Source of the DNA: Lutacidiplasma sp049802875
GTDB lineage: Archaea; Thermoplasmatota; Thermoplasmata; Lutacidiplasmatales; UBA184
NCBI GenBank assembly: GCA_049802875.1
Contig: JBARNH010000040.1
Location: 1 to 64,000, forward strand
Length of the DNA: 64,000 nt
Reading direction: 5' to 3'
Below are positions 7,744 through 15,075 of this stretch, piece after piece. A program made the translations under genes and the position numbers. The notes beneath the pieces were generated by a model, which was given only the letters and a program-made list of their open reading frames with translations, made no database searches and was not told the origin of the DNA. The first letter of the stretch is position 1, and each line of letters opens with the position of its first letter.

Positions 7744-8874
7744 ATGGCGCGCGCGCCACCCCCGCTGGACGCCGAATCGGCCTCGCGGTCCCTCCGAGTC
7801 ATCGATCGACTTCGCGCGGCGGGAGGCCCCGACGGGTTCCTTCCGTTCGACGAGTTCATGGAGATCGCTCTGTACGACGAGGCCGACGGCTTCTACGAAC
7901 GCCGCCGCTCTCCCCTAGGACCGGGCGGTGAATTCTACACCGCGGCCCACGTCCACCCGATATTCGGTTGGACCATCGCCGAGCGGATTCGAGCCGTGCG
8001 GGCCGCCCTCGGAAACCCGAGTCCCTTCCAGATCGTAGAGCTCGGAGCCGGGGACGGGACGCTGGCGGCGGACGTCGCCCACGCGCTCGCGAAAGAACCC
8101 TCTGGGCTGGAGTACGTCCTTGTGGAACGATCCTCGACCCGGGGGCGCGAGGCGGAGGCTAAACTTCGGGAGAACTCGGGGAAGATTACCGTTCGGGTCT
8201 CCGAGTCCGTGGGTTCGAGGGGCCCCTTCGTTGGGGTGGTCATCGCGAACGAATTCCTCGACGCCCAGCCCTCGCGCCGGCTCCGGTGGAATGGGACTGG
8301 CTGGCGCGAATTGGGGGTCCGCGTGCACGACGGCGCTGTCGAACCGGCGGAAGGGGGGGTGGTTCGGGCGATCCCGGGGCCTTCCCTCTCGATCCCCGAA
8401 AGACCCGACGTCGTCTTCGAGTTCTCCCCACTGGCGGAGGGGACCGTTCGCGAGGTCGCGGACCATCTCTCCGAAGGGGCTGCGATCTTCCTGGATTATG
8501 GCCTGGAAGAGTCCGAGCTGCTTCTCGGGCATCCGGGAGGAACCCTGGCCGCCGTCCGGGACCATCGGTTCCTGGAGAACCCACTCGACTCCCCCGGGAC
8601 GGCCGACCTTTCCACCTTTGTCAACTTCCGCCGGATCCGCCAGGCGGCGATGACAGGGGGTCTTCGCGAGGTCTCCTTCCGGAGCCAGGCGGAGGCCCTG
8701 GGGGCCTGGGGGTTTCCGGTGGTCTTGGAATCCGCCGTGCGCGCCGCCGGCTCCCCCGAGCTCGAGGTTCGCGCTCGCCTCGCCGCCAAGAACCTCCTGT
8801 TCGGGTTCGACCGGTTTCGAGTGCTCGAGCTCGCGCCGCCGGACACCGCGCCGAAGCTCACCGACGCTAAGTGA
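7744..8874 (+). CDS. MidA/NDUFAF7-like SAM-dependent methyltransferase
   Basis: A 376-residue COG1565-type methyltransferase. Family signatures are YDEADGFYERR (44-54), GGEFYTAAHVHPIFG (61-75), the SAM motif VELGAGDGTLAAD (98-110) and ANEFLDAQPSRRL (about 161-173). The mitochondrial relative NDUFAF7/MidA dimethylates an arginine of the complex I subunit NDUFS2, so a link with an Nuo-like complex is possible but no nuo gene is in the window. The ATG at 7744 gives the usual length. Its last eight bases overlap the convergent GINS gene. Confidence 0.88.
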   Translation: MARAPPPLDAESASRSLRVIDRLRAAGGPDGFLPFDEFMEIALYDEADGFYERRRSPLGPGGEFYTAAHVHPIFGWTIAERIRAVRAALGNPSPFQIVELGAGDGTLAADVAHALAKEPSGLEYVLVERSSTRGREAEAKLRENSGKITVRVSESVGSRGPFVGVVIANEFLDAQPSRRLRWNGTGWRELGVRVHDGAVEPAEGGVVRAIPGPSLSIPERPDVVFEFSPLAEGTVREVADHLSEGAAIFLDYGLEESELLLGHPGGTLAAVRDHRFLENPLDSPGTADLSTFVNFRRIRQAAMTGGLREVSFRSQAEALGAWGFPVVLESAVRAAGSPELEVRARLAAKNLLFGFDRFRVLELAPPDTAPKLTDAK

Positions 8875-9529
8875 CCGGTCGGTTCGGGCCCGTCGCGATC
8901 GGTTCCGCGACCTTGGCGTCGATCAAGAGCTTCGCGGCGTCGGGCGGGAGCGAAAGGACATCGTCCTCGCGAAGGTCGATCGTCTCGGCACCGACCTCGA
9001 GCGGGCGGCCGCTCTTCAAGATTCGAACGTACGTGAGTGCCGGAGGGGCCCGTGGCGCGCGGGCGGCGGAGGGAGCGTCCGGCCGGGCCGTGGCAGCGTC
9101 CGTGACCTTCGGCACGTCCGTGGGTACCGGTTCCGGCGCGGGGGCCATCGGTTCCAGATACGCGGCGGTGGCTCGGCGGTGTTGGGTGAGGGTCCCCAGT
9201 ATGGAATCGAACATCGTTCGATCCTCGGAGAGCGCGTTCGGGAGATCCCGAGCGCCCCCGACACTCGCTTGAAAGGCAGCGGTCAGCACCTTTTGCGCGC
9301 GGGCCTCCACGATGTCTCGGGAGATCTGGCTCGCTCGCTGGTACGTCTGGCGGGAGATCTCTCCCTTGCGACCGGACGGATTCTCGCGCAGCTCGCTCTC
9401 GTACGTTCGCCGGACTTCGGCGAGGTAGGCGGTCGTGGCCCGATAGAAATCGTGGGGAAGCTTCGAGAGTCCCCGCACCGCCGCTTCGTTGCGCCGCCAC
9501 TCGAGAAGCTGGGTGTAGTGATCGGGCAT
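8867..9529 (-). CDS. GINS complex subunit (Gins51/Gins15 type)
   Basis: A 220-residue protein with an N-terminal helical A domain (1-115; starts MPDHYTQLLEWRRNE), a Pro/Ala-rich linker (about 125-163) and a C-terminal B domain (about 164-212) containing VRILKSG, the LREDDVLSLP strand and AKLLIDAKVAEPI. Helical A followed by B is the Gins51 order. The archaeal GINS tetramer binds MCM and the Cdc45/RecJ homologue at the replication fork. The gene stands head-to-head with the TOPRIM gene and overlaps MidA at its 3' end. Confidence 0.82.
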   Translation of the reverse strand: MPDHYTQLLEWRRNEAAVRGLSKLPHDFYRATTAYLAEVRRTYESELRENPSGRKGEISRQTYQRASQISRDIVEARAQKVLTAAFQASVGGARDLPNALSEDRTMFDSILGTLTQHRRATAAYLEPMAPAPEPVPTDVPKVTDAATARPDAPSAARAPRAPPALTYVRILKSGRPLEVGAETIDLREDDVLSLPPDAAKLLIDAKVAEPIATGPNRPVT

Positions 9530-9632
9530 GAGTCCGCGCGAAGGGGAGAGAGGACATCCGATTGACTATAGGACATGTGCGGTGTCGTCCGGGCCACCGC
9601 GGTTACCGGGGGCCGCGGCGGAGCACGGGAGG

Positions 9633-10097
9633 ATGGGCGAAGTGCAGAAGTCGGCCGAGCCTATCGAGGAGTTCGCCAGGCTCTGGGAACGCCTGCGTTC
9701 CACGAGCGCGGAGCCCGGGACGATCGTGGTCGTTGAGGGGGAGCGCGATCGGACCTCGCTTCGTCGACTCGGGCTCCCGGGAGCGATCGTCACCGTGCAC
9801 CGGGGGCGCGCCCTTTCGGGGACCGCTCACGACCTGGTCGGGCGGAGTCGCCGGGTCATCGTTCTCACCGATTGGGACACGGAGGGCGGTCACCTCGCCC
9901 GACGTCTTCGCGAGTTCCTCGAAGCCGAGCGTCTCATCCTGGACCTCGAATTCCGGCGCCGGCTCGCGCGAATCGTACGTGGGGAACTGGTGCATGTCGA
10001 GGGGTTGTACGGCTGGGCGCGTCGCCTCGCCGAGCGAAACGGCCGGTCGCTGGACGAGTTGCTGGGACCGGGCGACGTCCCCGGCGCGGCCGACTAA
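9633..10097 (+). CDS. Small TOPRIM-domain protein
   Basis: A 154-residue protein that is essentially one TOPRIM fold: VVVEGERD with the conserved Glu at 35, then VIVLTDWDTEG with the DxD pair at 80/82. TOPRIM folds occur in RNase M5, DnaG, topoisomerases and OLD nucleases; small stand-alone archaeal ones (COG1658-like) are mostly uncharacterised. The open frame begins upstream at 9528, but ATG 9633 is preferred because residues before it are low-complexity. It lies head-to-head with GINS, and its stop shares a CTAA with the L15e stop on the other strand. A role in replication or rRNA processing is suggested only by context. Confidence 0.78.
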   Translation: MGEVQKSAEPIEEFARLWERLRSTSAEPGTIVVVEGERDRTSLRRLGLPGAIVTVHRGRALSGTAHDLVGRSRRVIVLTDWDTEGGHLARRLREFLEAERLILDLEFRRRLARIVRGELVHVEGLYGWARRLAERNGRSLDELLGPGDVPGAAD

Positions 10098-10708
10098 GGG
10101 ATCACCTTGGACTGGGTGCGGCGGATGTTCGTTCGGTTCCGCTGGTACGAGGGTCGGAACCGTTCCGTCCCTTTGCCTTTCCAGCGCAACCCGCGCCCTT
10201 CCTTGCCGGAGCTGGTCAACCCGCGGAACACTCGCCCCTTCTGGACCGGTGCTGCGATCCAGGAGATCTGGCGGTCCGCGAGGATCTCGGGGTGGGCGGT
10301 GTCCACCAAGATGATCTCGAAGAACTTCTGCTTCCCGTCCTCCCCCACCCAGTAGGAGTTCAGCACCTCGAGGTTCGGGTAGTGCTTCTGCGCGCGCTCC
10401 TCCGCGATCCGTCGAAGGCTCTTCCGGAGGGTCATGCGGGCAACCCCCTTGTGCTTCGGGCGCCGGCCGGCGATGATCGCACGTTTCCGCTGCCCTCCGC
10501 GTCGCACTCGGACGCGCACGAGCACGAACCCGCCCTTCGCCTTGAACCCCAGCGCCCGGGCCCGGTCGAGTCGGGTGGGGTGCTCCAGGCGCGTGACCGT
10601 GTTCTGGCGTCGCCACGTAAGGAGGCGCTCGTGCCGAAGTTCCGAACCCTCATCACCGAGGGTTTGTCGGAACGACCGGGCCATATACCGGTACGCGGAG
10701 GTGCTCAT
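10094..10708 (-). CDS. rpl15e: Large-subunit ribosomal protein L15e
   Basis: A 204-residue, very basic protein. It carries the L15e landmarks THPTRLDRARALGFKAK-like segment (ERL...HPTRLDRAR), VRVRVRRGG, YPNLEVLNSYWVGEDG, the ILVDTAHPEI strand and GRVFRGLTSSGK. L15e is a 23S rRNA-binding protein shared by archaea and eukaryotes. The first Met (MSTSAYRYM) fits the usual archaeal N-terminus. A TTATAA box lies 30-35 bases before the start. The stop overlaps that of the TOPRIM gene tail-to-tail. Confidence 0.96.
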   Translation of the reverse strand: MSTSAYRYMARSFRQTLGDEGSELRHERLLTWRRQNTVTRLEHPTRLDRARALGFKAKGGFVLVRVRVRRGGQRKRAIIAGRRPKHKGVARMTLRKSLRRIAEERAQKHYPNLEVLNSYWVGEDGKQKFFEIILVDTAHPEILADRQISWIAAPVQKGRVFRGLTSSGKEGRGLRWKGKGTERFRPSYQRNRTNIRRTQSKVIP

Positions 10709-10737
10709 GGAAAGTGGGGGGGCGACCCGAGTTCCGA

Positions 10738-10743
10738 TTATAA
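10738..10743 (-). promoter_or_regulatory. TATA box for L15e
   Basis: A perfect TTATAA palindrome 30-35 bases upstream of the rpl15e ATG, in otherwise GC-rich sequence. Position and composition fit an archaeal TATA element for a short-leader transcript. Confidence 0.55.
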
Positions 10744-10745
10744 GG

Positions 10746-11171
10746 CTACGGGTGAAGCGCGGTGCTGGTGCCCCCGTTCCCCTGCCAAGGAAGGCGGGAG
10801 TCGGACGGGGTGACGATCTTGGCGGTGGCGTGACTCTCGGTCGCGACGGCCCGGATCAGGTGACTCGAGATCTCCGCGACCAACCGATCCATCCGAGGTC
10901 GCTCGTCCGGTGGGATCTCCACGGGGGTCTCCCACACCAGCGCCGCGCCTCCGCTCGTGGGGTAGAACCGAAAGGTGAGCTCCTTGGCGACCGGGGGGAC
11001 GGCCGGGTTCATTTTTTCCAGGCGGCCGCGGACCCTACTTAGGGAGGGTTCGGTCGAATCGGTCCGTTCCACGGCGTACCCAATCGTTCCGAGGTAGTCG
11101 GCCAGGTAGCCCGCGAACCGCTCGCGTCCGATGCCCCGGGCCCGGAGCCAATCACCGTTGCTTTCGCCCAT
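10746..11171 (-). CDS. Uncharacterised 141-residue protein
   Basis: Begins with an ATG inside the end of trmJ (20-base overlap), so it is translated as part of the FtsY-TrmJ run. The protein is a mixed alpha/beta sequence with an N-terminal helical part (GRERFAGYLADYLGTIGYAVER), a beta section LTFRFYPTSGGAALVWETPVEI and an amphipathic helix MDRLVAEISSHLI. I see no catalytic motif, signal peptide or membrane segment. It may be a lineage-specific ribosome- or SRP-related factor given its neighbours, but this is only position. Confidence 0.6.
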   Translation of the reverse strand: MGESNGDWLRARGIGRERFAGYLADYLGTIGYAVERTDSTEPSLSRVRGRLEKMNPAVPPVAKELTFRFYPTSGGAALVWETPVEIPPDERPRMDRLVAEISSHLIRAVATESHATAKIVTPSDSRLPWQGNGGTSTALHP

Positions 11172-11901
11172 GACTACCCCGGTTCATCGAACGCTCCAGG
11201 CTCCGAAAGAGCCCGAGCATCATCCGATACTCCGCCTCGGTAGGCGTCGATCGGCCCAAGACGCGACGAAACAGGAGGATTAAACCCCGTCGTTTGTGCG
11301 CGGGGTAGCCGGTTCGGGTCAATAGGGCGTCCATGCGGGTCAGGAACAGCTCCTTCTCCCTGCCGTTGAGCTCCAGTTCCAACGGAGCCGGGGTCGTCTC
11401 GGGGTCCGCGGTACCGCGGGCCCGATGACTTGCGTACAGGACGACGGCGACCGCGTGAGAAAGGTTGAGCGTCGGGAACTCTTTCCTCGCGGGAATGTGC
11501 ACGAGCACGTCGCACCGGGCCAGTTCCGTCCGCGAGAGACCGTTGTCCTCCGGCCCGAAGACCAGTGATATGCGCCCCGTCACGGGATGGAGCAGCTCTC
11601 CGAGGCGCTCGGGACTGATCGAGCGACGAAGGTACGCGCTCGAGCGACCCGTCGACATGTCCGTCGTGCCGACGACCAGGTCCGATTGCTCCACGGCGCG
11701 CTCGAAAGTTGAGAACTTCTGGGCGGCCCGAAGCAGGGCAAGCCCCCCCATGGACCGCCGTCGGGCCTCGGGGCCGAGGGAGGCTCGGGGCGCGACGAGC
11801 ACGAGGCGCTCGGCACCAAAATTCCGGGCGACGCGCGCGACGGCGCCGACGTTCCCGTCCTCCTTCGGACGAACGAGGACGACGTCGATCCGGGCGGTCA
11901 C
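11152..11901 (-). CDS. trmJ: SPOUT tRNA 2'-O-methyltransferase, TrmJ family
   Basis: A 249-residue SpoU/TrmJ protein with the three family motifs: EDGNVGAVARVARNFG (14-29), ISLVFGPEDNGLS (111-123) and VHIPARKEFPTLNLSHAVAV (134-153). Archaeal TrmJ methylates the ribose at position 32 of tRNA using SAM in a trefoil-knot dimer. The start is a GTG that overlaps the ftsY stop by four bases. The C-terminal 80 residues form the helical extension typical of TrmJ. Confidence 0.88.
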   Translation of the reverse strand: MTARIDVVLVRPKEDGNVGAVARVARNFGAERLVLVAPRASLGPEARRRSMGGLALLRAAQKFSTFERAVEQSDLVVGTTDMSTGRSSAYLRRSISPERLGELLHPVTGRISLVFGPEDNGLSRTELARCDVLVHIPARKEFPTLNLSHAVAVVLYASHRARGTADPETTPAPLELELNGREKELFLTRMDALLTRTGYPAHKRRGLILLFRRVLGRSTPTEAEYRMMLGLFRSLERSMNRGSHGRKQR

Positions 11902-12974
11902 CCTGCTCCGCCCTCGGCGAACAGCCGTCGCACCAACCAGTCCGGATCGAACGGCCGGAAGTCCGCGTACCCCTGCCCGACGCCAACGAAGAGGATCGGT
12001 TTCTTCGTAACGTACGTCGCGCTCAGGGCCGCGCCCCCCTTCGTGTCGGCGTCCAGCTTGGTGAGCACGAGACCATCGACCCCCAGCGCCTGATCGAACA
12101 GCTTCGCCTGTTCCAGAACATCGTTCCCGCTGAGCGCATCCCCGACGAACAGCGTCAAGGACGGCGCCACGACTCGGCGGATCTTCTTCGCCTCCTGGAT
12201 CAGGTTCTCGTTATTGTGCTGTCGGCCTGCCGTGTCGACCAGGACCACGTCCACTCCCTTCGCGCGGGCGTGCTGTACCGCGTCGAACGCCACCGCGGCC
12301 GGGTCGCTCCCCTCCTGTTGACGAACGACGCGGATTCCCAGCCGCTCACCGTGGACGAGGAGCTGCTCGATCGCCCCGGCACGGAAGGTGTCGCCGGCCG
12401 CGATCACACTCGAGAATCCTTGGGCCCGCAGCCAACCGGCGAACTTCGCCACCGTTGTCGTCTTCCCGGTCCCGTTGACCCCAACGAACAGGATCGTGTA
12501 GGGTTTGGGCGTCTGCGCTCGGATGGCGGACACGATATCGACCCCCGGTCGGTCGAGCATCGCCCGGGTGGAGCGTTCGAGGCAAGACCGGATCGCCTCC
12601 TCGGCCTCGACGCCGATGCGGAGCTTCCGTCCGACCAGCTCCTTCCTCAGGTCCCGGCGCAGGCGCTCGACGACCTTCAGCGCGACGTCCGACTGGAGCA
12701 GCACGATCTCGAGGTCGTCCAGGACCGCTTCGATCGTCGGCTCCTTGAGCTGTCGACCGAGGAAGCCGTCCGTGAAAATCTCTCGATCGTCAGCGGCGTC
12801 GATCGCGGAACGCGGCGACTCCGTGCGCGGAGGCGACGGCGGAGACTGGAGGGCTTTGGATGGTCCAGGAGACGGAGTTCGGGCGGCCGGTCGGACCTCC
12901 GACGTGGAAGCCGCCGGCTGGGCCGGTGTCTCGGCCTCGGTGCGGCGCAGCCGCGCCTTAATTGCGGCCCACAT
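11898..12974 (-). CDS. ftsY: Signal recognition particle receptor FtsY
   Basis: A 358-residue SRP GTPase. After a Pro/Ser-rich variable A region (about 15-58) come the helical N domain (65-150) and the G domain with G1 GVNGTGKTT (165-173), DTFRAGA (195-201), G3 DTAGRQ (247-252) and G4 TKLD (305-308). It docks the SRP54-ribosome complex to the membrane for co-translational secretion. The gene overlaps trmJ downstream and prefoldin alpha upstream (17 bases), the common archaeal LX - pfdA - ftsY grouping. Confidence 0.96.
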   Translation of the reverse strand: MWAAIKARLRRTEAETPAQPAASTSEVRPAARTPSPGPSKALQSPPSPPRTESPRSAIDAADDREIFTDGFLGRQLKEPTIEAVLDDLEIVLLQSDVALKVVERLRRDLRKELVGRKLRIGVEAEEAIRSCLERSTRAMLDRPGVDIVSAIRAQTPKPYTILFVGVNGTGKTTTVAKFAGWLRAQGFSSVIAAGDTFRAGAIEQLLVHGERLGIRVVRQQEGSDPAAVAFDAVQHARAKGVDVVLVDTAGRQHNNENLIQEAKKIRRVVAPSLTLFVGDALSGNDVLEQAKLFDQALGVDGLVLTKLDADTKGGAALSATYVTKKPILFVGVGQGYADFRPFDPDWLVRRLFAEGGAG

Positions 12975-13431
12975 CGGAGCCCCCGGATTGTGACCGGGCG
13001 ATCTCGTCCAGACGACGGGAGAGCAGCTGAATCCGCTCGTCGAGTCCGGCCATCTGACCCTCGATCTCTCGGATCGCCTGCTCGATCCGGATGAGTCGCT
13101 GGGCGAGGAGTTCCGTGACCTGGGCTCGGTTCATCTCCACGACGATCCCGGAGCCGATGCCGATGAGCACGGGGGCGTCGCGAGCAATCGAGCCGCGTAC
13201 GAATGTCTCGCCGCCGAGGGGGAGCAACAACTCGGCCGAGGGATCGGACCGGTCGACCCCTTCCAAGCTCTCGCGCGCACGAGCATGCTCCGTCCGGGAG
13301 GAGCTCAGGATTTGGTACTGTTGGATCAACGCGTTGAGTTGATTCCGGTACGCCTCCAGGCGCATTAGATCCTCTTGCACCTGCTGTTCCGTCACGGCGG
13401 GGGTCGCAGGCTCGGAGCCTCGCTGAGCCAT
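12958..13431 (-). CDS. pfdA: Prefoldin subunit alpha
   Basis: A 157-residue prefoldin alpha: an N-terminal coiled-coil helix (about 15-50), a central beta hairpin with LLPLGGETFVRG and GIGSGIVVEMN, and a C-terminal coiled coil (about 105-148). Prefoldin hexamers hold unfolded proteins for the thermosome. The C-terminus overlaps ftsY by 17 bases. A TATA-like CTTAAG lies 28-33 bases before the ATG. Confidence 0.93.
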   Translation of the reverse strand: MAQRGSEPATPAVTEQQVQEDLMRLEAYRNQLNALIQQYQILSSSRTEHARARESLEGVDRSDPSAELLLPLGGETFVRGSIARDAPVLIGIGSGIVVEMNRAQVTELLAQRLIRIEQAIREIEGQMAGLDERIQLLSRRLDEIARSQSGGSDVGRN

Positions 13432-13458
13432 ATCCGCTCGCGGGGACGCGGAGTCCCA

Positions 13459-13464
13459 CTTAAG
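13459..13464 (-). promoter_or_regulatory. TATA-like element for the pfdA-ftsY-trmJ run
   Basis: CTTAAG 28-33 bases upstream of the pfdA ATG, the only AT-rich patch in the 97-base gap between LX and pfdA. It would drive the four overlapping genes that follow. Confidence 0.4.
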
Positions 13465-13528
13465 GGTTGACCCTCAGCGAGTCGGCGACCGCGCGGCCGT
13501 CAGTCGCCGGGGGGATTCGCGAGCGCAC

Positions 13529-13717
13529 CTAGGGGGAACCGGACGCCGCGAGTTCACTGATGCGGATCTGGTGGCGCTTGACATGGTGACAACTCCCTAT
13601 CTCGGAGAGTAGCCATTCCCTCGCGGCCCCCTCCGAGTTCGCCTCGATCTCCTTAGTGAACGACTGCCAGTAGCCGCGTCGGGCGTAGAACGAACCACTG
13701 ACCTTCCACATCGCCAT
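13529..13717 (-). CDS. rplX: Ribosomal protein LX (L18a/L20e family)
   Basis: A 62-residue protein beginning MAMWKVSGSF and containing the RGYWQSFTKEIEA and LLSEIGSCHHVKRHQIRI segments of archaeal ribosomal protein LX (rpl20A/L18a). The upstream open frame back to 13891 is ignored because the family starts at this Met. LX normally sits beside pfdA and ftsY in archaea, as here. A TATA-like GTATTAA lies about 37-43 bases upstream. Confidence 0.9.
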   Translation of the reverse strand: MAMWKVSGSFYARRGYWQSFTKEIEANSEGAAREWLLSEIGSCHHVKRHQIRISELAASGSP

Positions 13718-13887
13718 GGTCCGCCGTCCTAGGCCGCGGCGGACCAACGAGGGAGTATTAACGGTGCCGGCGAAGGCCTGCACCGTCACCGCGGGCAAAA
13801 CGCCCGCGACATGGCGGGGTCCGCACTGCGCGGGCCGGACTCGGAGTGTCGACCCTTCGTCCGTTGTTCCTCGGGCGCGACTGCAGT

Positions 13888-14127
13888 TCACTCCTGACCG
13901 TCACTCGTTGGGGGAGCTGCCGATCGCGAGGCCTCGAAGCGGGCGCGCTCTCGCTGCCACGCGCGTTGACGGTTTCGCAACTCAACATCGGAGCGACGGC
14001 GCGGGGTCGCGGGAGGGGAGCTCGCCGGCTCGATCGCCGGAGGGATCGACGCACGCTGGGACTCCGGAATCTCCGAGGCGTCCGTCGCTGGAGGAACTTC
14101 GGGAGGGTCCCCGAGGTGGCGTTGCAT
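13888..14127 (-). CDS. Possible small protein downstream of the ThiI-like gene
   Basis: A 79-residue frame whose ATG overlaps the TGA of the ThiI-like gene (TGATG), as in translational coupling. The product is Pro/Ser/Ala-rich in its first half and highly charged in its second (RNRQRAWQRERARFEASR), without a recognised domain. In a high-GC genome such a frame could be open by chance; the coupled start is the only positive argument. If it is not real, 13718-14126 is a 409-base spacer holding only the LX promoter. Confidence 0.35.
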   Translation of the reverse strand: MQRHLGDPPEVPPATDASEIPESQRASIPPAIEPASSPPATPRRRSDVELRNRQRAWQRERARFEASRSAAPPTSDGQE

Positions 14128-15029
14128 CACTCGGTGAGCGCTACCGCGTGCTTCCACCGGGTTTCCACCTCCGTATCGCTGAGACCCACGGTCGGAGAAA
14201 ACAGGACCCTCTCCCCCCACTGCTGGCGGGCGGCCGGGTACTCCTCTACACGGATCGGCAGAACGACCCCCTCGGCGTGCGACTCCTCGCTCAGCGCCGC
14301 CACCGCTTGGCTCCACTCCGTCGGGTCCGCCGACGCCATCGAGATGCGGACCGCCGGGTCGAATCGGACCAGGGTCTTCCGGGCGAGTCCCTCCCCGTCG
14401 GGGACCGCGACGATCGCGACTCGGCACCCCCGTTTCATCATCAGAAAGGCGCCCAAAGCCCCTCGCGGGCCCTCCACCAGAGCAACCAGCCGGCCCGCGA
14501 CCCCGAGAGGTAAGCCCCCGGGTCCGCGGGCTCGGTCGAAGGAAAGATACGTCCGCGGCCCCCGGACTTCGACGAACAACTCCACGTCGGGCCGCTCGAG
14601 ATCGACGCGGAGTCCACGGTCAGCGAACCGCTCGAGAACATCGCCCCCGAGGTCCCGGGCGAGTTCCTGGCTGGTGAACGGATGAGTCCCTCCGGTCCGC
14701 CGGGACCGGACCGCGAAGGAGACCCCGGGAGCCAGGCGGGGGTCGGCGAGTTCGAGCAACCGATCCCGGATCGCGGATCGCTCGCTCGGAACCTCGTCGA
14801 CGATACTGACCGAGGTGACCCCGAAGACCCGGCGCAGGACACGAAGCCCTCGAGGTCCGTCATCGACCTCGACGTAGAGGTGGCCGTGGTCGGCTCGCAG
14901 ACGTCCGGTCAGGCCCTCCCGGACAAACTGGTCCAAAATGTTACGGCGCAACAGGCTCTCGAACTCCCGCCGCACGGGTGCGGATTTGAGCGCCAACTCA
15001 CCGTACCGGACGAGAATTTGTGACGGCAT
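14127..15029 (-). CDS. ThiI-like THUMP protein with non-functional PP-loop
   Basis: A 300-residue protein resembling tRNA 4-thiouridine synthetase ThiI. It starts ILVRYGELALKS (NFLD, 1-75), followed by a THUMP region (about 75-165) with the GTHPFTSQELARDLG motif. The following segment aligns with the ThiI PP-loop domain through AGRLVAL...AFLMMKRGCRV (about 178-204), but the expected SGGxDS is VEGPRG at 185-190, and there is no rhodanese domain. Thiolation by the usual adenylation route looks impossible. It may bind tRNA only, or serve another modification. Related PP-loop-less ThiI-like proteins may be known in archaea; I cannot check. Confidence 0.72.
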   Translation of the reverse strand: MPSQILVRYGELALKSAPVRREFESLLRRNILDQFVREGLTGRLRADHGHLYVEVDDGPRGLRVLRRVFGVTSVSIVDEVPSERSAIRDRLLELADPRLAPGVSFAVRSRRTGGTHPFTSQELARDLGGDVLERFADRGLRVDLERPDVELFVEVRGPRTYLSFDRARGPGGLPLGVAGRLVALVEGPRGALGAFLMMKRGCRVAIVAVPDGEGLARKTLVRFDPAVRISMASADPTEWSQAVAALSEESHAEGVVLPIRVEEYPAARQQWGERVLFSPTVGLSDTEVETRWKHAVALTE

Positions 15030-15075
15030 GGGAGAATCGTTAAGACGAGCGCCTCGCTAAAGCGCTTCCCGGACG
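15030..15075. promoter_or_regulatory. Divergent promoter region between ThiI-like gene and argS
   Basis: In the 46-base gap a GTTAAG (15039-15044) lies 32-37 bases before the argS GTG on the plus strand, and on the minus strand a GCTTTAGCG (about 15054-15062) lies about 25-33 bases before the ThiI-like ATG. Both are weak TATA look-alikes read from composition and distance only. Confidence 0.3.

Noticed and set aside
6473..7759. 428-residue open frame on the minus strand
   Set aside because: Antisense to two well-supported genes (RecA-fold protein and PAC2), with no recognisable motif.
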